DNA from: Cryptomeria japonica
Taxonomy: Eukaryota > Streptophyta > Pinopsida > Cupressales > Cupressaceae
Reading direction: 5' to 3'
Assembly (NCBI RefSeq): GCF_030272615.1
Contig: NC_081410.1
Location: forward strand, 255,673,533 to 255,737,532
DNA length: 64,000 bases
Shown: positions 35,150 through 47,540 of the stretch, in pieces
How positions within the stretch are numbered: position 1 is the first letter of the stretch
Layout of the letters: the number at the start of each line of letters is the position of its first letter
Position numbers and translations under genes: made by a program
The notes under the pieces: model-generated
What the model was told of the DNA's origin: nothing
What the model saw: only the letters and a program-made list of their open reading frames with translations
Database searches by the model: none

Positions 35150-36874
35150 TGCTAGTTAACAAATTGTGTTCTCTTCAAAATGTTACAACATTGACCCTTA
35201 GCCCAGATAAGAGAACAAACTATTAACAATAGTTAGAGAAATTGCAATTACTTTGCAACTTTTCTTTGAATTTGAGAGGTACAACTCCCTCTTATGATAT
35301 AAATTTAGGTTTTTCAGGGTATTTTTTAAACCAAAAAAAAGAAAATGTGTGACTTTTAACCAAAAAGCCTTAAAGGAAAAGGAAAAGGGAAATAAATGAC
35401 ATGTCAATAATGAAAGAACTTTCCCAACCAACTACTGACAAAGCCACTGTTACACAATATTTATTCAAAGATAAACACTATACAACAATGATTTAAGGAG
35501 GAAAAACAAGTACTTCAATAACTCAATGCATAGAAAATTTGAACAGAATAGCATCCACATAAGAAGAACACAAATTTATCCATTGTAGCACAAAGTCTAA
35601 TCATATCAGATAAACTGTTCAGAAATTTCCTTGCTTGGTATTAAAGTAGCTAAACTAAATTCATATTTCATTGTCTTTCAAGAAAGCAACACAAAGTACA
35701 CATCCCTCTTATTTCCCCCAAAATTTCCCCTTTTATAACTAACATCCATTTGCAGTTTCTAAGTAATGGCAACTGGGAAAGTAATGGTCTTGAAAATGAC
35801 CATTTCAAGAATTACCCTTTGCAAAGCAAAACTCATCAAAAATATCTTTTACAATAAACCCATACCATACATAATCCTAAATTTCTATTTCTTCACCAGG
35901 TACTAGATTCTTCCCTACAATTTGATTTTCAATCATCTCTACCTTTGTTTCTTCTTCAATTAGTACCTACATAATGACTGAAAATTTCTCTTCATCTTGT
36001 ATATATTCTCGAGCAAAGTTAGTCAAATCGAAGAGGATGTCCTCCTGCATATGTTCAACATCAGGCTGTAACATTGGAGCTTTCCCTTTGAGCACCATCT
36101 TTCTTGTTGTTTGAAAGACCAATTACCAGGGTTTCTTCTCACAATTATTTCCTCTTGCAACTATTGTTCATGATTTTCGGCATGTTCTGCAATTTTACAT
36201 AATAAAGGTAACTGTCTTTCTATATTCAGCAAAACTAGTTTGTTGTTTTCATGCAAGGGGATGTAGTCCTTGGATAATATTCCCTTGTTCGCTATCTAGC
36301 CATTTTAAGTCAGGGTTAATGACCGGTAACTAGTTATCACAAGGCAAAACCATTATGACAAAGAAAATACATTATCAATGATAGTGTGCATTACTTCAAT
36401 CAACTTAAAGGGTGGTGCATTAAATATTATCTACAATAGGTGACAATATCAAATGCTCTGACTCGTGCCACCACCTTTATGTGCCTTTAGCCATTTAATC
36501 AACCATTAAGAAGGGTACTTGCAAATCTTCATTTGATCTATTCCTTGAGAGTTGTGTAATGTATGACAATCAATTAACTGGAGGCTTATGGAACACACAA
36601 CAAGAGATTTGAAATCTCTAATGACCCGATATCAGCTTATAAGGGGGTATCGATCATCGAAAATAACCAAGCATTTTGAGTAATGTCAATTTTTAGTTAT
36701 TGCCCGATCACCTGATAAATAATGACTCCCCCTTTGGAATCGTGGCATTGGGTTAAATTAGAACAGAAGAACCTTTTAGGTTTTATTGATGAAAGCATAA
36801 TCGATAAAGAAGACCGCTAGTAAAATGGAAGCATGAATTTTAAGTTTTTAAAGAAAATGGAGGGTGCACTAACA
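35150..36874. repeat. LTR-like direct repeat, left copy, uninterrupted
   Basis: Starts TGCTAGTTAACAAATT and ends GCACTAACA. It matches the right copy along its whole length at perhaps 85-90 percent by eye. Because it is unbroken it shows the empty target sites of both insertions in the right copy: GAGAGGTACAACTCC at about 35275 and ACAATGATTTAAGGAGG at about 35487. Confidence 0.8.
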
Positions 36875-37168
36875 ATTGGCTCTAATTGGGGACAAGAACT
36901 GTTAAGGATGAAGCAAGGGACCTAGAATCTTGAGCAAGACCAGTGCTTATTTGTTGGGTTATAGAGTCAAAAAACATAGAAAGAGGACAAGGCATGGCTT
37001 TGCAGAAAGAACAGAGGAGAATCAAGGTAGGAGACAAACCGAGCACACCAAAACAAACTAACACTACAACACACCAAAAACTATTTACAAATATGTACGA
37101 GGGTGGGAGCCCCTTACCCCAAGAAAGCCCCAGATGAATCATGAAAAGCCACTAACAGGCTAGGAAAA

Positions 37169-38357
37169 TTAGATACATGTGTGAAACAATGGATTGTGGT
37201 CATATGATGTAGCTAAAGATAGCAGCCACCTTGCAGTCGTCGTAATATTAGACCTCCAACTGATAGACTGCAAAAACTTCTCAAGCATATACTCCTCCTC
37301 AAATAGCCATACCTCTGAATCATAATCCACAACTTTTTGTTTTGTTTCAGGCAATAAGGAACCATCCAAAAAGATAACTAGACTATCTTCTTCAACAACC
37401 AATTCAAATGACTTATCCTTTTTGAGCACCAATTCTCCACCCTCTTGTTTTTTAGTTGAAGAATTATCAACCATGGTTTGTTGGCAAGGCATAGTAACTT
37501 CATTGTCTGGAGAATAAACATCAATAAGAATCTTTAAACACTAATTGGGAATGCAAATATTATGAGCACGACCATCTTCTACTTGTCTACAGTAGCCAAA
37601 AATATGGGATTCAACATGAATACAATTTTCTTCTATTTGCAACATGGTTTCAAAACTATCTTTTTCAGAAACATTTTCAGGAATATATTCCTTCAATTTG
37701 ATTTTATCATGAGAGGGAAATGAATTTTCATCAATTAATTCAGAGATAAAATTTGAAGAGCGTATTGTCTCTAACCTTTGAATCTTCACAATATTTTGTA
37801 GGCACGTATAATGCATTAAATCTGCTCCCCATTTTCATCACTATTGCTATATTCTTTTCTGATGCAACATTAATCATGATTTCACTTTGACGCAGAAAAG
37901 AAGCATAAAAAATCAAAGATTCCTTTCACAAACCATAGGATAAATCAGCTTTAGGGTAGTTGATGACTATGGTTTCTAAATATCATTTTCTACTATCATG
38001 GGTTCAAATTTAATAGGAACCAGATCCTCGCTCTTTGCATACACAACACCTTCATTGAGAAAGCAAGAGGATTGAAAAAATAAGTCGTTTCCACCTTCAA
38101 CTGATTCAACCATGTTACTTTTACATGCATGCATTTCTTTTTCTAATATTTTCTTTTCTTCAAACCTTTTACCATAAAATGACATAGCCATACCTTTTTC
38201 AATGTTGTCGATGTTGCAAGTGAGTGCCTCTATCCTCACTTCAGTAGCATGGCCATTTTCATCCTCCACTCCACACTGAAAGTCATCTTTTGAACCTTTC
38301 AAGAACCAATTTGGAATGAAGACAAACTTGTTTTCATCTGGTAACCAAAGTTTACTT
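37169..38357 (-). pseudogene. Unidentified minus-strand gene remnant, cut by the hAT insertion
   Basis: One frame runs from 38357 down to 37169 through several stops. Parts read WLPDENKFVFIPNWFLKGSK, then IEALTCNIDNIEKGMAMSFY, then CIHVESHIFGYCRQVEDGRA, and last EVWLFEEEYMLEKFLQSI. No domain is recognised. Coding character starts abruptly at 38357, where TAGTGGTGAATTTTCGCC begins, so the hAT transposon probably interrupted this gene. It belongs to the enclosing LTR-like element. Confidence 0.4.
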
Positions 38358-38359
38358 TA

Positions 38360-39310
38360 GTGGTGAATTTTCGCCAATGGCGAATATTTCACGTCGGCCA
38401 TGTCGGAAATGGCGAATATTTTGTACCGTTTGGGGGTGGCCATGTTGCTAGAACATTATGAATTTCTGTCATAGTCATGGCCCGATCACCATATGTTTTA
38501 TGCAAATAAATGTTTCTATGCGATGATTTCACCAATACAATATATGGTGGACACACGGTAAATTTAATTGTTTCGCCTACACTCTCCGAGGTTGCCTTAA
38601 TAGATGACCTTAATTCGCCTATAGGCATGTGAAGATTTGTTAGCCAGGGGGACCCAATTCGCCTAACATCTTGTCGACGCGTGTCTCTATTCACCCTAAC
38701 TTTCGCCAACTATATTATATTTGGCTATTATTTGGATGACCTATAATTGCCTTGAAAATTACATAAGTTGTATTTGGACGACCTATAATCACCTCAAAAA
38801 TTATATAAGTTGTGTTATAGTTACACGGGATTCGCCAAATATTTGTATACCATATAAAATTCTCGCAGAATTCGCCATATAAGGATTGGTATAAATACAT
38901 GCAAAGATCAGATCTATTTCAATATCTCAACACAATCTGGTGGGTTCTAGGCTCTGAATTCTGGTCAATAGCGAAGTTTCAGACCAAGGAAAATCATTGT
39001 TGTTGAGTCATTGACTGTATTGGCGACTGCTAGTGACCTAAAGCCTAAAAGTGAGCGATCATATTTTTGAAGTGGTATATTATACATTATAGCCTATTAT
39101 TGCTTCTTCAGCAAATTGATATTTTTTTGGCAGCCTTTATTTCATTGGAGATGTCGAATAGGAAGAGGGGTAGGAAACCTGAATGTGGGGAAGGCTAAGA
39201 GAGGCCAACAAAAAGTAGAACATTGTCTTCGTACTTTGGCATTGGATGTGAAAATTAGGAAGGTACATCATCACAAGTACAAGTACAAAATTCGCCACCT
39301 GCACCGCATG
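38360..39310 (+). promoter_or_regulatory. hAT left end: subterminal TTCGCC motif cluster and TATA box
   Basis: TTCGCC or its complement occurs about ten times (38371, 38379 reversed, 38411 reversed, 38614, 38658, 38702, 38831, 38871, 39291). It includes the near-palindrome TTCGCCAATGGCGAA at 38370-38384. hAT transposases commonly bind repeated subterminal motifs. GTATAAATA at 38889-38897 is a TATA box about 255 bp before the ATG at 39151. TAGTGGTGAATTTTCGCC at about 38359 is a candidate terminal inverted repeat, but its partner was not found. Confidence 0.5.
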
Positions 39311-41826
39311 TTGAAGACGACGGTGAACCTGATATCTTAGATTAGGATGATCTTGAAGAAGATTATCTGGTAGATAGCCAAGTTAGCCGGAATGATATAA
39401 TCAACTTGGGTGATAATGCCATTGATGATAATGCATGGAAGGGGAAAAGAATAGCCATATCAAAAAAGGGTGAACCACAATCAAAAAAGGATCGGGAGTG
39501 GGATATGTCAAAGAGGAATTTTCAAATTAATTGGGCATCAAAGTATCCATTCATTGAACCAGTTGAGAATCCAATTGAAGGCGAGCCTCCAATAGAATGC
39601 AAGTGTAAGATTTGCACTTGGAAACATAACAAGGAAATTAGGTTGCAGCTAAAATTTGACACCATAAAAAAGCATATGGGTAAAGTTTATGAAAAACAAA
39701 TGATAGACGGGGTTGAAAAATTAGTGATAAGATGGAAAACAAAGGATGAATGTAAGCATGTGAGGAATGCCGAAGAGTATTATTTTAATGAGAAATTACA
39801 GACAAAGCCTATTGAAGTTGTTTTTGGAAAAGCAATGCAAATAGAACAACTGGGAAAAGCTATTCAGTTAAGCGTTGTTTTTCATATTTTGAGCAGAGGG
39901 CATGCTATGATAGATTTCCCATCAATTAGTGGTTTATTACACTTTTTGAAAGTTCCTAACTATCCTAATAGACATTGGTCAGTAAACAGTGGATGGGAAT
40001 GGGCAAGTTGTCTTGCTGAGGTTGAAAAAGAATATGTACAGGAAAAAATAAGAGAGTCAAACTTCATTGCATTTTCTTTAGATGAAGTTACCGCAGTAGA
40101 CAATACTTCATGGGTATGCATGCATGTTTATACTGTAGAGAATCATACCCGCCAACCTCATCTACCATCTGTTGCTAAAATGAAGGAGAGTGCGACAACG
40201 GAAAATTTATTTCAACTAGTAAAGAGAAGTTTAATTGAATATGGAGGTATGGATGACATGACGGTAGCCAAAAAATTGGTTTGTGTTGGAGCAGATGGAG
40301 CTTTAGTAATGCAAGGTCACAGGAACGGACTTTGTACAAAGATTGAAACTCCATTTGCACCGTACATTACTACAATTCACTGCATGGCTCACAGAATGAA
40401 TCTAGCTTTTGGAATTGTGAGCAAGTTTGCTTCGGTTAAAAAAAATGAAATTTTAATTAGAGAGCTCTACTCACACTTTCGAAGTCCCAAGCGATTTATG
40501 GAATTTCAAAACTTCACTGATGGATTAACTGATGGGAACAAGCTTCTCAAGGATAATGATACTAGATGGATCTCTTTGGATGGTCTAGTGCATCGAGTGT
40601 TTTCAGAATATCCATCCTTGATTGGACTATTTCACACAACTTGCGACGAATCAGATCAACCAAAATTTCTAGAACTTCTTGGCAGGTTAAGTAATTTAGA
40701 GACACTCTTAACTTTAGCAGCTCTTCTACCCATGCTAGAGGAAATGAGGAATATTATGAAGGCTGCCCAAAAAATAGCTCTGTATATTGCAGAATATGCT
40801 ATGCTGCGTAAGATGACATGCCTGACCCTCGATAATCTCTATCGAAATCAACCAGCACTATCTAATGAAAAATTTGTTAAGTGGCAGACACTCACAGATT
40901 TGAACAATCCTGATAACTTTTTACAAATTGGTGTAGACGGGGAGGTATGTGCCAATATACGGGGAATTGAGATACCAATGCACTTCTATGCCACGGTCGA
41001 CCCTGAGGAACCAGGAAAGCGCCCCAGGAAGAAACTAGCAAGAGTTACAAAGGAAGATTTCGACAAGATTGTTGAGACTGTAACTACTTCTATGAAGAAA
41101 ATTGCATATGATCTTTCCTCACAAATAAGAAGTAGATTCCCTCTTGACAACCTACTCAAAGCCATGTCTATTGTGTTTCCTCATTATTGGAGCCTCAACA
41201 GTGCATTTGATTTTCGAAGTAAGCTACTGACTTTGGTAAAACAATTTTGCATTTCCAGAGAATTTAATGGAGTAACTATAAATGGAATATTAGACGAAAC
41301 TCATCTTCAAGAGCAATCAGCTCATTTTGCATACACTATGAAAGAACAATATGCCAAAATGGATAACCCCCGCGAAGAGGGATCAGTAACAAGGGTTTGG
41401 AAATATATAGCTGAGAACAAATCCTTGCGTGATTCAATGCCAGAATATGTGAAGCTTGCTGATTTATGTCTTACCATGATATTGGGTTCGGTGGAAGATG
41501 AGAGAGTTTTCAGTGCTTTGGGGTTCCTAAAATCAAAGCTAAGAAACAAACTAGATAAAAATTTGGAAAATTGCTTGAGGCTCTATACATCTAGGTATGA
41601 TGTCCACACTTTTCCTTACGATAGGGCACTACAAATCTGGAGGTCCAAATGTGAAAGAAGAGGTTTGGGCAACACTTCAAACCAAAGTGCCAGTGGGACT
41701 ACAAGAGCTACTGGTAGCATTGAGATGTAGTTCAACGAAGATATGCAGACTCAGACTCAGAGTGAAGAAACCACAGACGGGAATCAAGAAAGCACTGAAT
41801 TTGATGAGGATGAATGGCAACTGTAA
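39151..41826 (+). pseudogene. hAT-superfamily transposase, nearly intact
   Basis: The uninterrupted core is 39406-41730 (774 codons). A BED-like zinc-binding segment (ECKCKICTWKH, about residues 64-95 of the core) is followed by the catalytic region. The latter reads FSLDEVTAVDNTSWVCMHVY (224-243), VGADGALVMQGH (294-305) and IHCMAHRMNLAF (324-335). The C-terminal hAT dimerisation motif is GSVEDERVFSALGFLKSKLR. It resembles the ZNF862-like branch of hAT. In the same frame, an ATG at 39151 starts MSNRKRGRKPE and reads to 39405 through three stops, or across an unrecognised intron. Past the TAG at 41728-41730 the frame continues 31 codons as an acidic tail (DEDEWQL) to TAA at 41824-41826. The core is intact; the ends suggest early decay. 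Confidence 0.88.
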
Positions 41827-41989
41827 GAGATTGGTATTTATTAATCTTATTATTGTATCTCATCATTCATATTACAAAAGCATATTACTTTTTGCAATTA
41901 GAATTTAATATTGATTTGTAATTATATTTTTCAACTTTCTATTTCCAGATTTAAAATAGCATAATAAAAAAAAAACCATAATGTGTTTA

Positions 41990-42850
41990 TTGATACAAAG
42001 ATGTTTATTGTTTATTTATACATGTTTGAGTCTCAAATCTGTGTGATACATTTCAGAACCATACGATACAATTCATTCAATAGTAATACACATGTCGAGA
42101 ATTTAGATTTTCATTAATTCTTTCAAAATATAGCCATATGATACAATTCATTCAATAGTAATACACCAAATTCCAATCTGTGTGATTCTCCATACCAATT
42201 GCAAAAGTGAATACAAAGTTTCAAAACCCTTTGCAAATGACCTTGAATTCCCTTTTATAAAAACAAGAGAGCAACAACAACTCCTATGTGATTCTCTAAT
42301 GTCCATGCAAAAGTGAATACAAAGTTTCAGAAGTAGAACCCTTTGCAAAATTGCAAATGACCCTAGATTCCCTTTATAGAAACAAGGGAGCAACAACAGC
42401 TTCAGGTCGAATTGCAAGTTTGCAACATGTGAACACTGAACATCAAAATCACAAACTCAGCACATATTTATATGGCCATCACAGGCCATATTAGCAATTT
42501 AACATCTGCTACATGTTTGATGTCTCCTGTTCAAAAAACAGAGGTCAAAATCAAATATTAATTCACGCCATGACAAATTAAACATAGATAATAGCAGTGC
42601 CTAAAACCTACTAATCAGAAATAGAGAAATGCATAAATGTTAAAGCAAGGGAGAATTTGAGAATACAAATTTACTGGTTGAAGTTTTGCACTATGCATCA
42701 TAGATTCATAGGCTAGATTAGCAAAATAGCAATAGCGAGTGCTATTTTTTTCCTATTCATAAAATAGACTCATAGGCTGGATTAGCAAAATAGCATTAGC
42801 CAGTGCATCATAGATTCATAGGCAGGATTAGCAAAATAGCAAACAGAAAA
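41990..42850. repeat. Three small tandem duplications in the convergent 3' region
   Basis: ATACAATTCATTCAATAG recurs at about 42066 and 42141 (75 bp apart). A unit of about 110 bp beginning TGTGATTCTC and containing GTGAATACAAAGTTTCA is duplicated across about 42175-42400. A 60-bp unit with ATTAGCAAAATAGCA occurs three times from 42718 to 42840. The right end of the hAT element must lie in or near this stretch if it does not extend further. Confidence 0.7.
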
Positions 42851-42910
42851 AACATAAAACCTTGAAATTAAGAATAAAAGAAGAAAATTGTGCAATACAT
42901 ACTATGATTC

Positions 42911-45900
42911 TTAAGAATTCTGTGCCAGTTTTTGTAGGGTGCTCCACTCTTCATCTGATGGAAGGTCAATATTCTGTAAACTATGGAAAGTCAACTCCAA
43001 CTTTGTCAACATTCCATATTTATAAGATTTACTTGACATCACCATTTCATCCAATACCATATTTAGAGTTGTAAATGGTTGGATGAATTCCAGAAAGCTT
43101 TTGGGAGTTGTGTCCTTTGGAAGCAAGTCTAAATTAGACTTCATTTTTATCTCCATGATTTTTTTGTAAGCTTCTTCTCCAATGAATTTATTTGATGTGT
43201 CAACAAGCTTAGGCAAACCAAGTTTAATCAAATTATTTTTCATTTCTTGCAGCTTCACTATCTTTTTTCCACAACTGTCCATAACTTCTGATGTTTCCCT
43301 TAGCTTCTGGCATTTTTGAATGATAGATGATGTCTTAACTGTGGCATCAATGCGGCTCTTAATTCCCTTGGATGCCAAGTAGCTGTCACTAGAACTGTAG
43401 ACTACTTTCAGAATCTTTTTTGCCATTTCCTCTTTTGAATAAACATGTGTGCTTTTTTCATAGTGCCCTTTGATCTTTATAAAAATTTGTCTCATACTTT
43501 CAGTCAATTGAAACCATTCACACAATTTCTCACTACTTTGCATTATTCGCCGCCAAATGTTTTCTTTTATATACTTCATTGTATTTTTCATATTGTCTTT
43601 CAATCTATCCTCCAAACTTTTTATTTTATCATTTGCATTGTGCAGGTCTTCTTTCATTTGTGCACCTTTTTTTCTTTCTTCCTCTACTTCCTCTTGCAAA
43701 TGTTTTTCTTTTTCCTTCCCATGATCCAATAGGTCCTGTAACTTTCTCATTTATGCGGCAGCAGACTCATAACTTTTGTATAATTTTTGAAAACTGGCTT
43801 TTTCCTCAACAATTTTTTTACTGCTTTTAGCTAGTTTTTCAGTCAGGTCCTTCAATTCTGCATCCTTCTTCTCCTGCTTTGCAATTTCTACTACAGAGCC
43901 CAAATTTTTAATCCTTTTTTGTAAATCATTGCACTTGCTATCTGTTGCTTTCCTCCTTGATTTTTTGTTTTCCAGGTCTTCCTGTAATTTTTCTATTTGT
44001 TTCTCCAGTTTATTTTTTTTTTCTCTCCACCTTTAGCAGTGAAGGGTAGACCACTTCGTTAGTCCTTTTTGACACACTAATTTTGTCCACATTATGTACT
44101 TTGGAAAAATCCATTTGGAGGGTGCTAACTTGAAATTGAGAGGGATCTATCTGACTGTGTGGTGGATTTTTATCTTTAGATGTGTCCGGGGGCATAACAA
44201 CCATGAACTCCATCATATCTTTTTGTGGGTCATATGTTGGAAATACCCTGTTCCTTACAGGTTGTTCATTTACAACTTCAGACACAGAATTCCTATGAAA
44301 TGCTTTCTTTTTTCCTTTATTTTCTTTTGTTGTGTGTTCATATTTTTCATAGTAATCACAAAATTGAAAATCTGGGCTTGTTGAAGCAATTGAATGTTTG
44401 AAAGGTGATATAGGAATACCATAGGCTCCAGTTCCACTTATTCCCATGGTTTTAACTAATGCTTGACCAGGATTACCAACAACAGTTCCTGTTGCTGTCC
44501 CACTCCCACTGACACTTTCATGTGTAGTTTTCATAGTCTTTTGAGGTGTGTGATCTAAAGTTGCAAATGATTGATTTGTAGTATCAGTGGCACTTGATAT
44601 AGGATTCTTAATAGTATGAGATTGAGTATCTACCTCTAGTGGCCTCTTGCGAGAGATATTTTGTTGTTGCCCTTGTCCAACACCAAGACAACTAGTATCA
44701 GTAGTAGACCCCATGCCAACCCCACCAATCACAGTGACACTTGACTGAATAATAATAGGAATACTATCCCCAGATTCCCCGCCAGTGGCAGTGGCACTTG
44801 ATTCACCACCAATGGGAATACCATGATGTGGTGGTGGTTGTGGATTTGAACCTGAAACAAATGAAGGTGGACCTTGAGGGTAATGAGTAGTACCCATCCG
44901 TGATGAATCTGAAGAATCAAGTCCAATAATTGGTTTATAAGGACCTTTTGATTTTGACTGTGATGGAAGATGTACCTGAAGTGGATACCAAATGCCATCT
45001 CCTCTGGCACCTAGACCACCACCTTCAAAACCCATTTTTTCCATAAGGTTTGCCCCTTTTCTATATTTTTCTTTCATGGACTCACTGACTCCACTTGATA
45101 TTTTCGGGACTGTAGTAGTTGTTGGAGGGGGCTCAATGACAACCTCATGCTCATCATCATCACCTTCAGTCCCGCCATGCTCCATATCCCACAATTTGCT
45201 AAACTCTGCATCCTCGTCGATGCTCTCAAATTCTACACTTGTCTTTGGTTCACCGAGATTCCTCCTCATAGTCCAAGAATCATTTATTTTGGTTTGAGTG
45301 AAATAATTCTCTTTACATTCATGCAGAATTGATTTGGGAATAGTTTTTTTAGATGGATTAGCAGATTTTAGGTAGAAATTGTAGGACCTCCTATTTTGGA
45401 TGCCCTGGCCCTCCTCTGTTTTCCTCTCTGTGTGCATTTGCAATGCCATAATTTGTGATGAAATTTCTTCTATTGAAATGTTATTGTCAGCTGCAATTTT
45501 CTCCATCTCTTTTTTAACCTCATCCCAGGAGTCCTTGTTTCTAAGCTTTTCTAGCAATGGCTTACTTTCATGTTGACATAACGCTGAAGAGTTCCCATTT
45601 TTCTTATGCCTTGCTTGAACTACACCGATTGGATCATACTGCCAGAGACCCTCATCACCAAAGTTAAAAACTGTCAAGAAATCATGTGCCACAATGAATG
45701 CTTTTCTCTCAAATGTGAACCCTCCACATGAGAAAGGCAAGGAAGGAAATATGCTCTTCTTTTGCTGACCATGGAAAATTTCCCCCCGAAAATAATGTCT
45801 GATTCACTAGGATTTTACACAGTTGCTCGGGGGGGTTTCTTAAAGTTATCCCTGCTGGTAACACCTTTTCTTTAGGAGGGATGTATGATTTCTCTCTTTT

Positions 45901-46370
45901 CTCTATTTGCATGCATGATGGAAAAGGTTTAGGTTCCTCATCTTCAGCTTGATGCAAAAATTTATTTTGTGGTTGATCATGAGTACTCCATGGTACTAGT
46001 GATTCTACTAATGTTTGCAAAATGTTTATCCCACCAAGAACCGAGAAGTTATAAGATACCAGCTCCTTATCTTCTTCCATCAGGTTTAATCCTTTTACTA
46101 GAACTTGGAACTGATGAATCTCTCTTTCAAGGCCCTTGAGTTGAAAATATCTCTAATGCATATTTTTCAACAACAGTGTAGATTTATGATCTTTGGATGG
46201 ATGCATTTTTTTCTTTTCGGCCTCAAAGATACTTTCTTTGAAAGGATTCCAAAAAGAATGAATTATCATGTCATCTTTAGCTAATGTTTTTTAAATTGTT
46301 GGTATAGGCCATCTTTTATATTTGAATGGATTTCTTGCATTTTCCTAGCACTGAACTATCTTTTTGAGGT
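42911..46370 (-). pseudogene. G-patch and coiled-coil gene of the LTR-like element, broken
   Basis: Coding begins near 46370 (NPFKYKRWPIPT, then HSFWNPFKESIF) and passes stops at about 46297 and 46155. It continues through 46080-45735 and shifts frame near 45730 into a 576-codon segment down to 44010. That segment carries a G-patch (MEKMGFEGGGLGARGDGI at about 45035) and long Ser/Thr/Gly-rich linkers. After a homopolymer frameshift in an A run near 44020, a coiled coil follows (KLEKQIEKLQEDLEN). A stop comes before 43750, then RKLQDLLDHGKEKEKHLQEE and a globular C-terminus to 42911. G-patch motifs bind RNA-processing partners in other proteins. Here I infer a gag-like or accessory element protein. 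It converges with the hAT transposase. Confidence 0.55.
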
Positions 46371-46481
46371 CATTAATTAAACAAAGTCACCAATGTTCAC
46401 TCTTGGGGAAGCACTAATAGACATTTGAAACAAAAATGCGTCGATCTTCTCACTTTTTCCCTAACAGATTCGCCAAAAATC

Positions 46482-46614
46482 TGTTGGTTAACAAATTTTG
46501 TTCTGTATAAAATGTTACTATATTGAACCTTGGCCCAGATAAGAGAACAAACTATTAACAAGAGTTGGAGAAATTGCAATTACTTTGCAACTTTCCTTTG
46601 AATTTGAGAGGTAC
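46482..46614. repeat. LTR-like repeat, right copy, piece 1
   Basis: Starts TGTTGGTTAACAAATT and matches 35150-35279 up to GAGAGGTAC, where the 6.66-kb insertion begins. The last five bases (46610-46614) are the left target duplication GGTAC. Confidence 0.8.
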
Positions 46615-47540
46615 TGTTGGTCTCAAAATCTGATTACCCTTCAATGCCTTTAATAATATAATCTAAAATAGGTGCCGAGAAGACATCAAAGATAAAACGA
46701 TTTCAGAGACAACATATGACAAGGTTTGGTTAGACCTTCTACACTTCGGGCTCTTCCTTAAGCCCAGGCGGGTATACCCTTTGTGAATTAACTTCACATT
46801 CTTAAGCAACAAACCCACAGCAAACCAGTCCAGAAAACCAGTGAGTTTATTCACCTTAAAAAAAACAACTGAAAACAAAGAATGAAACAATATTCAACTT
46901 CAGTATATTTGATCAACAAAGCATGCAATAAACAGCTTCGATTAGTACCAGTGCTTTATCCAAGGCTACAGAGTCACTCAAACTCAAATAAAACTCCTGA
47001 AATAAAATATCTCTATACTTCCCATCACCTTGGTCTCCATTTATCCCTGTAAATGCCTAGCATCAACAAGAATTTAATCACTTCAAAATAATCTAAGGTC
47101 CTCAAAATTCAAAGTTCATCCAGAAGTATTTACTGGTAGAGTGGTCGTGCATATTTAATTTCCCTCCTAAAGAGAAAAGCTAGAAACACCCATACTGAGA
47201 TTGCCTTACAATTCCATTCAAACAGAAAAATCCTAGACTATTCTGAATGAAACAAAGTAAATAAACTTAAGGACAAGTTTGAAGACGACACACAGCTTTA
47301 CTCAAAATTGATGGCCTGTATATTAATATTCATTTGAAAAATTTCTACAAAAGTCTGATTCTCCATTAATCTTTGGAAAAGCGCAGAGAATTTTTCTGCA
47401 GCGTTTTCTTACAAAAATTTTGTGATCTCTTTCTCTCTAGTCCTGGTATCCATTTATATCAATATGGATGCACAAAGCTTCGGACTTCTTGAGGAAAGTT
47501 TTTTACAATTACTTCAAAATTGAAGAAGTTACAATTTCAG
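46615..47540 (-). other. 3' flank of the giant ORF inside the orphan element
   Basis: No coding region is supported. The stretch is AT-rich and contains GCCCAGGCGGGTATACCC at about 46765. This would be the 3' untranslated part of a minus-strand transcript. Confidence 0.5.

Noticed and set aside
36882-37142. Minus-strand ORF of 86 codons just inside the left 1.7-kb repeat
   Set aside because: Hydrophobic and Cys-rich with no motif and no match in the neighbouring genes.
46469-46481. ATTCGCCAAAAAT as a possible right end of the hAT transposon
   Set aside because: One copy of the motif next to the 1.7-kb repeat is not enough; no matching inverted terminus or 8-bp duplication could be shown.
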